Shown here: positions 59,614 through 64,000 of the stretch, piece by piece
Layout: every line of letters starts with the position of its first letter
Numbering within the stretch: the stretch's first letter is position 1
Assembly: GCF_900100695.1 (NCBI RefSeq)
Contig: NZ_FNCF01000009.1
Coordinates: 62,001-126,000, forward strand
Length of the DNA: 64,000 nt
Direction of reading: 5' to 3'
From: Klenkia brasiliensis
Lineage (GTDB): Bacteria > Actinomycetota > Actinomycetes > Mycobacteriales > Geodermatophilaceae
Position numbers and translations under genes: made by a program
Notes under the pieces: model-generated
Database searches by the model: none
What the model was told of the DNA's origin: nothing
The model's input: the letters and a program-made list of their open reading frames with translations, nothing else

Positions 59614-60690
59614 TCAGCGCAGGACGGCGGCCTGCGGTCCCTCGCCGTAGCCGCAGTCGCCGAGCACGACCAGCACGGCGCGGTCGGGGGAGGCGGCCAT
59701 CGAGCTGCGGGCGTCCCGGCAGACGTCGGTGCTGCCGAGGAAGCGGCCGGCCGTGGTGTCCAGGGTGGCCACGTCGCCCGGCAGACCGTCCACCCGGCCG
59801 AGCAGGTGCACCCGCTCGCCGTCGGGGGTGACGGCGACGTCCACGACCTCGGCCGCCAGCGCGGTGACCCGCCGCGGCTGGGTATCGCCGGGCCGGACCT
59901 CGAGCAGGGCGGTGTCAGTGCCCGGCAGCCGCTGGCCGACGACCACCCAGGCGGTGCCGGCGGCGTCGACGTCGAGCGCGAAGAAGGAGCCCGGCTGCGC
60001 GCTGGTGGACGCCACCACCCGGCCGGTCTCGACGAACGCGGCGTCGAGGGTGACCAGCGTCGCCGTCCCGTCGGCGATGCCGTCGCCGCGGTTCGCCAGC
60101 AGCCGCAGGCTCCCGTCCGGGGCGACGGCCAGCGCGACCGGCCCGACCGCGCCCTGCCCCGGCAGGTCCACCCGCCCGCTGCCGGTCGGCTGACCGGTCG
60201 CGGCGTCGGCCCGGGCCAGGTCGACGCCGCCGCCGTTCGGGGTCAGCAGCAGCACGTCGGGCCCGTCGGGCACCACGCCCGCCGGGTCGCCGGGCAGCAC
60301 CACGGGGGCCGCGACCGCGCCGGCCGGGTCGACCCGGACCGCCAGCGGACCGGCGTCGCCGAGGCCGGTGACCAGGGTCGAGCCGTCGGGTTGCCCGATG
60401 ACGCGGGTCGTGCCCGGCACCAGCGCCGGCAGGGTGAGCGGAGCCGCGCCGTCGCGGAGCAGCAAGGACGGCGCGCCGGGCAGCAGGACGGTGAGCGAGC
60501 CGTCGTCGCCCACCGCCGCGGCCGACGCGCCCTCGTAGCCGGGGTACGGCGTGGCCGTGGGCAGGTCGACGGTGGCCTGCACCGTGAACACCTGGGGCTC
60601 GTCCCGGTGCTCGGGGGACGGCGAGCCCGCGACGGTGCAGCCGGTCAGCAGCACCGTCGCGGCGAGCAGCTCAGTACGACGTCGACCCAC
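59614..60690 (-). CDS. Predicted secreted lipoprotein, beta-propeller-like
   Basis: A 358-residue protein with a lipoprotein signal (RRRTELLAATVLLTGC, lipobox LTGC). It has repeats such as VAVAPDGSLRLLANRGDG and VDVAVTPDGERVHLLGRVDG, the pattern of YncE/NHL-like beta-propellers. A late Cys pair (VCRDARSS, GDCGYGEG) parallels its neighbour. GTG at 60690 lies within the end of the upstream GST-like gene (20-bp overlap), so it is cotranscribed. Probable role: extracellular sensing or binding; ligand unknown. Confidence 0.75.
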   Translation of the reverse strand: MGRRRTELLAATVLLTGCTVAGSPSPEHRDEPQVFTVQATVDLPTATPYPGYEGASAAAVGDDGSLTVLLPGAPSLLLRDGAAPLTLPALVPGTTRVIGQPDGSTLVTGLGDAGPLAVRVDPAGAVAAPVVLPGDPAGVVPDGPDVLLLTPNGGGVDLARADAATGQPTGSGRVDLPGQGAVGPVALAVAPDGSLRLLANRGDGIADGTATLVTLDAAFVETGRVVASTSAQPGSFFALDVDAAGTAWVVVGQRLPGTDTALLEVRPGDTQPRRVTALAAEVVDVAVTPDGERVHLLGRVDGLPGDVATLDTTAGRFLGSTDVCRDARSSMAASPDRAVLVVLGDCGYGEGPQAAVLR

Positions 60691-61702
60691 CGGCGCCCTC
60701 GGACTCCGGGACCTCCTCGCCGGCCGCCACCGGACCGGGCGGGGTGCCGTCGCCGAAGGGGGAGCCGCCGAGCTCCTCGCGGTGGTGCGGGGTGAGCCAG
60801 ACCGAGGTGTCCGGCCCGACCGGGACGACCTGCGTCGGGTTGATGTCCTCGTGGACGATGTAGTAGTGCCGCTTGATCTGCGGGAAGTCGGTGGTGTCGC
60901 CGAACCCGGGGGTCTGGAACAGGTCCCGGGCGTAGGCCCACAGCACCGGCATCTCGGTCAGCTTGGTGCGGTTGCACTTGAAGTGGCCGTGGTAGACCGC
61001 GTCGAAGCGGGCCAGGGTGGTGAACAGCCGGACGTCGGCCTCGGTGATGGTGTCGCCCATCAGGTACCGGCGTGACCCCAGCCGCTCGCTCACCCAGTCC
61101 AGCGCGGTGAACAGCCGGTCGTAGGCCTTGGCGTAGGAGTCCTGGTCCCCGGCGAACCCGCAGCGGTACACCCCGTTGTTGATCTCGGTGTAGACCCGCT
61201 TCATGACGTCGTCCATCTCGTCCCGCAGGTGCTCCGGGTAGAGGTCGGGCGCGCCGTCGCGGTGGAACGCCGTCCACTCGGTGGAGAAGTCCAGCGTCAT
61301 CTGCGCGAAGTCGTTGGTGACCACGGCCTTGGTCGGCAGGTCGACCATCGCCGGCACGGTGATGCCGCGGGGGTAGTTGGGGTCGCGGGCGAAGAAGGCC
61401 TCCTGCAGCCGCTCGTAGCCCAGCACCGGGTCGCGGCCACCGGGGTCGAGGTCGAAGGTCCAGGACCGCTGGTCGTGGGTGGGCCCGCAGATGCCCATGG
61501 AGAACGCCTGCTCCAGGCCCAGCAGCCGGCGCACGATCGTGGCGCGGTTGGCCCACGGGCAGGCCCGGGCGACCACGAGCCGGTAGCGGTCGGCCTCCAC
61601 CGGCCACCCCTCGGACCCGTCGGCGAGGATGCGGTCGGTGATGTAGTTCGTGTCGCGCTCGAAGGACTTGCCGGGCTCCACGTAGCCCTTGTCGTTGCTC
61701 AC
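60671..61702 (-). CDS. Glutathionyl-hydroquinone reductase / Xi-class GST-like protein
   Basis: A 343-residue protein of the YqjG/ECM4 family. VVARACPWANR holds the catalytic Cys48 in the CPWA motif that defines this class, and the C-terminal helical domain contains GDTITEADVRLFTTLARFDAVYHGHFKCN, a strong family landmark. The family removes glutathione from glutathionyl-hydroquinones. Actinobacteria mostly make mycothiol rather than glutathione, so the physiological thiol may differ. ATG at 61702. It heads the transcript that includes the lipoproteins. Confidence 0.9.
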   Translation of the reverse strand: MSNDKGYVEPGKSFERDTNYITDRILADGSEGWPVEADRYRLVVARACPWANRATIVRRLLGLEQAFSMGICGPTHDQRSWTFDLDPGGRDPVLGYERLQEAFFARDPNYPRGITVPAMVDLPTKAVVTNDFAQMTLDFSTEWTAFHRDGAPDLYPEHLRDEMDDVMKRVYTEINNGVYRCGFAGDQDSYAKAYDRLFTALDWVSERLGSRRYLMGDTITEADVRLFTTLARFDAVYHGHFKCNRTKLTEMPVLWAYARDLFQTPGFGDTTDFPQIKRHYYIVHEDINPTQVVPVGPDTSVWLTPHHREELGGSPFGDGTPPGPVAAGEEVPESEGAGGSTSY

Positions 61703-61717
61703 GGTCGCAAGCCTCGC

Positions 61718-62674
61718 TCAGTCGGCGTCGGGTCGCTGGGCGAGGTGCTCCTCGCTGACCTCCCACAGCCGGCGGGCGTTGTCCGGGTCCAGCGCGTAGG
61801 CCTCCACCCCGGTGCGGCTCTGCTCGTCGGCGCCCCGGGTGCGGGCCTCGTCGCAGTCCTCCAGGTAGTGCCCACCGGTGGCGAACTCCGGCGCGACGGC
61901 GGCGACCAGGGTGGTGGCGGCGCCCTGCTCGGGGGTCTTGAAGGTGACGGTCCCCTCGCGCTGCGCCTGGGCCCAGCCGTCGATGACGTCCTGGGAGACG
62001 TGCCGCTGCAGGTTGGTCATGATCCCGCCGGGCATGAGGGCGTTGGCCACGATGCCGTCGTCGGCCCAGCGGCGGGTGGCCTCGACGGCGAGCAGCACGT
62101 TGGCGGTCTTGGACTGGCCGTACGCCTGCCACGGGTCGTACTCGCGGTGCGCGAAGTGGATGTCCTCGAAGTGCACGGGGCTGGCCAGGTGGCCGGTGGA
62201 GGAGACCGACACGATGCGCGCGCCGTCGGCGGCGGCCAGGGCGCCGTGCAGGCCGGTGGTGAGGGCGAAGTGGCCGAGGTGGTTCGTGGCGAACTGGGTC
62301 TCCCAGCCGCGGTCGGTGAGGGTGAGCTGCGGCAGCGCCATGACGCCGGCGTTGTTGACCAGCAGGTGCAGCGGGCCGTCCCAGTCGGCGACGAACGCAG
62401 CGACGGAGTCCAGGTCGAGCAGGTCGAGGCGGGCGACCCGGACCGAGGTGTTGCCGGTGGTGCCGACGACGTCCTGCGCGGCGGCGTTGCCCTGCTGGGG
62501 GTCGCGGACGGCGATGGTGACCTCGGCGCCGGCCGACGCCAGCGCCCGCACGGTCTCCGTGCCGATGCCCGACCCGCCGCCGGTGACGACGGCGCGGGTG
62601 CCGGTGAGGTCGTGCCCGGCGACGACGTCGGCGGCGGTGGAGGTGGCGTCGAACGCGGTGGTGATCAGCGGCAT
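61718..62674 (-). CDS. SDR-family oxidoreductase (retinol/protochlorophyllide-reductase-like)
   Basis: A 318-residue SDR with VVTGGGSGIGTET as cofactor motif, LVNNAGVMALPQLTLTDRGWE (the NNAGVM form typical of the RDH/WWOX-like branch), VSSTGH and YGQSKTANVL as the Ser-Tyr-Lys site. A 20-residue N-terminal extension precedes the core. ATG at 62674. It starts 5 bp after the DUF6308-like gene stop, so both may share a transcript. Substrate unknown. Confidence 0.87.
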   Translation of the reverse strand: MPLITTAFDATSTAADVVAGHDLTGTRAVVTGGGSGIGTETVRALASAGAEVTIAVRDPQQGNAAAQDVVGTTGNTSVRVARLDLLDLDSVAAFVADWDGPLHLLVNNAGVMALPQLTLTDRGWETQFATNHLGHFALTTGLHGALAAADGARIVSVSSTGHLASPVHFEDIHFAHREYDPWQAYGQSKTANVLLAVEATRRWADDGIVANALMPGGIMTNLQRHVSQDVIDGWAQAQREGTVTFKTPEQGAATTLVAAVAPEFATGGHYLEDCDEARTRGADEQSRTGVEAYALDPDNARRLWEVSEEHLAQRPDAD

Positions 62675-62678
62675 GGCC

Positions 62679-63374
62679 TCAACTCTGCGCCAGCCCGCGA
62701 CCGAGGGCGACCGCGTGGGTCAGCCGGAGCGACCCGGACAGCCACACCAGCACGTCGTGCAGCCGCAGCGGGGTCGCACCCGTCGCCGCGGACAGCTCCG
62801 CGAACGCGGCGGCGTTGGCCCGCAGCTCCCGGTGGACGACGGCGTGCAGGTCGCTGTCGCCCTCCTCGACGTGCGGCAGCAGCTGCAGGCGGGTGACCCG
62901 GTCGACGTGCGGCACCAGCCCGGGGTGCCGGTGGTGCAGGGCGGCGGTGAGGTGCGGGAAGTCCGGCTCGTGCTGCACGGTGCGCAGCGCCGCGCCGACC
63001 GTGCCCGGCTCGCCCAGCACGGACAGCTCGTCGTCGGGCAGGTCGCCGAACGCCCGGCCGGCGGCCCGGGCGACGGCCGCGTCGACGACCGGCCGCAGCC
63101 GGGCCAGTGCGTCGGCGACCCGCGCCCAGCCGCTCGGGTCCAGTCGCCCGTGCAGGCCCTCGGCGGCGAGCAGGTCGGCGTCGTCGGAGCCGCCGGCCAG
63201 CTCGTCGAACCGGGCCCAGCCGAACGCCGGGACGTCCACCCAGCGGCCGGTGCGGGTGCCCGGCGGACGGAACCACAGCGGACGCCGTCCGTGCCGGTAG
63301 CCCTCGACGGCGGCCGCGGCGACGTCGGCCGGGATGGGGTCGGGCCCGGCGCTGGGGAGGCGGAAGGAGCTCAG
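62679..63374 (-). CDS. DUF6308-like protein, probable CTG start
   Basis: A 231-residue protein. RPLWFRPPGTRTGRWVDVPAFGW and FARFDEL-type segments are reminiscent of DUF6308; I do not recognise a catalytic motif. The start is odd: the frame has no ATG, GTG or TTG near the N terminus, and the next GTG would lose about 38 residues. CTG at 63374 overlaps the EthD stop as CTGA, with GAGG seven bases before it, so translation from CTG or by coupling is likely. Operon with the EthD-like gene. Confidence 0.65.
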   Translation of the reverse strand: MSSFRLPSAGPDPIPADVAAAAVEGYRHGRRPLWFRPPGTRTGRWVDVPAFGWARFDELAGGSDDADLLAAEGLHGRLDPSGWARVADALARLRPVVDAAVARAAGRAFGDLPDDELSVLGEPGTVGAALRTVQHEPDFPHLTAALHHRHPGLVPHVDRVTRLQLLPHVEEGDSDLHAVVHRELRANAAAFAELSAATGATPLRLHDVLVWLSGSLRLTHAVALGRGLAQS

Positions 63375-63685
63375 CCGGTCACCTCGTGCACGTCGAAGTG
63401 CACCATCGTGGCGCCGCCGGTGGCGAAGGTGCCGACGTCGGCGCCGGCGGCCCGGCCCTCCTCCGACGACATGCCGGCGCCCATCGCCTCCTCGGACTCG
63501 AAGTCCAGCTCGGCGACCAGGTAGGCCGGGCACGGCGAGCCGTCCATGGTGGCGGGGTGACCGGTGGAGAACCGGACCAGCCCGGGGATGGCGCTGGCCA
63601 GCCCGGCGTGCACGTCGCGGTAGTGCGCGTCGAAGGCGGCCGGGTCGGTGGGCTGGCCGTAGGTCACGAGCAGGCGGTGGGTCAC
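63371..63685 (-). CDS. EthD-like dimeric alpha-beta-barrel protein
   Basis: A 104-residue ferredoxin-like protein: HRLLVTYGQPTDPAAFDAHYRDVHAGLASAIPGL matches the EthD N-terminal strand and helix with its HYRxxH motif, and FDVHEVTG ends the last strand. EthD proteins bind small hydrophobic ligands or act as cofactor-free enzymes in ether/alkane degradation. The GTG at 63685 has GGAGG seven bases upstream. Followed by the CTG-started gene. Confidence 0.85.
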   Translation of the reverse strand: MTHRLLVTYGQPTDPAAFDAHYRDVHAGLASAIPGLVRFSTGHPATMDGSPCPAYLVAELDFESEEAMGAGMSSEEGRAAGADVGTFATGGATMVHFDVHEVTG

Positions 63686-63746
63686 GGTGGTCCTCCGGGG
63701 GCCGGCCCGGGCTCCGCTGCCCGGGGTCGGCCCATCAGACCACGGG

Positions 63747-64000
63747 TCAGGAGCGCCGGCGCAGCAGCGCCGTGGCCCCCGCGACCAGCCCCGCACCGGC
63801 GGCCGCGGCCACCGCACCGTGGTACCGGCTGGCCCAGATCTGGGCGTCCCAGGTCCACTGCTGGTCGGAGAACCGGCCCTCCGCGCCGTAGTCGCGGCCG
63901 GCGTCGGCGGGCTCGTGCAGGTTCACCGGGTCGGCGGCGGAGGCGTCCTCGTCGGTGAGCTGGCCCTCGATGCCGTTGCGGGCGAGGTACCAGTCCATGA
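63747..64000 (-). CDS. 3' end of a gene cut by the window edge, possible SDR
   Basis: The minus-strand frame is open from the window end to the stop at 63747-63749, giving 84 or more residues; the 5' part is outside. NLHEPADAGRDYGAEGRFSD followed by WDAQIWASRYH resembles the C-terminal tail of SDR-family oxidoreductases common in this group, and the last 25 residues are a hydrophobic segment with an RRR end. An internal ATG at 63998 could be mistaken for a start. Confidence 0.55.
   Translation of the reverse strand, partial: MDWYLARNGIEGQLTDEDASAADPVNLHEPADAGRDYGAEGRFSDQQWTWDAQIWASRYHGAVAAAAGAGLVAGATALLRRRS

Overview
The window is very GC-rich, densely coded DNA with strong G/C third-position bias, many GTG starts and many 4-bp start/stop overlaps (GTGA, ATGA). 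That style points to an actinobacterium. The gene content (GPP34-family protein, 13E12-type DUF222/HNH gene, two type II NADH dehydrogenases, many SDRs, mycothiol-type redox proteins, tandem DUF1206 genes) fits the Geodermatophilaceae (Geodermatophilus, Blastococcus, Modestobacter). The family assignment is inference from gene content, not from a marker gene. No rRNA, tRNA, CRISPR array or complete insertion sequence was recognised.

Layout. 1-560: a visibly less GC-rich stub with a 5'-truncated gene, possibly the edge of a foreign segment. 0.7-4.5 kb: alpha/beta hydrolase, PucR/CdaR-type regulator, and a LOV-GAF-PP2C phosphatase (predicted blue-light sensor). 4.5-7.8 kb: a thyA-folA-HIT operon facing a two-gene operon of an HxGH nucleotidyltransferase and a protein joining an HxGH-like domain to a zinc deaminase domain. 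7.8-14.1 kb: housekeeping and accessory genes (enoyl-reductase-like protein, GNAT, MFS, aldo/keto reductase, NDH-2). 14.1-16.8 kb: a membrane GGDEF-EAL protein. 17-25 kb: lipoprotein, Rv2466c-like protein, two SDRs, DUF2975/XRE pair, a run of small-domain enzymes ending in a BKACE protein, ndh, DoxX-like protein. 25-33 kb: DEAD-box helicase, two MFS exporters, GlxA-type regulator, SDR divergent from its likely LysR regulator.

33-42 kb is a catabolic block. One operon (37970 down to 33133) holds enoyl-CoA hydratase, SnoaL-like protein, acyl-CoA ligase, a tandem two-headed TetR regulator and an SDR, each overlapping the next by 4 bp. Divergent from it is a second enoyl-CoA hydratase, convergent with a GMC alcohol oxidase/dehydrogenase plus aldehyde dehydrogenase operon. 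Together these could take an alcohol through aldehyde, acid and acyl-CoA to beta-oxidation-type steps; the substrate is unknown.

45.6-52.7 kb is a complete branched-chain-amino-acid-type ABC uptake operon (ATPases, two permeases, lipoprotein binding protein) with a long-chain-type acyl-CoA ligase built in, a CRP-like palindrome in front and a strong hairpin terminator behind. 52.7-64 kb holds DinB, GPP34, a 13E12/HNH gene with an SOS-box-like upstream site, tandem DUF1206 membrane proteins, a 36-residue RanBP2-type zinc-finger microprotein, two predicted secreted lipoproteins, a glutathionyl-hydroquinone-reductase-type protein, an SDR, a DUF6308-like gene probably started at CTG, an EthD-like protein and a 3' gene fragment cut by the window edge.
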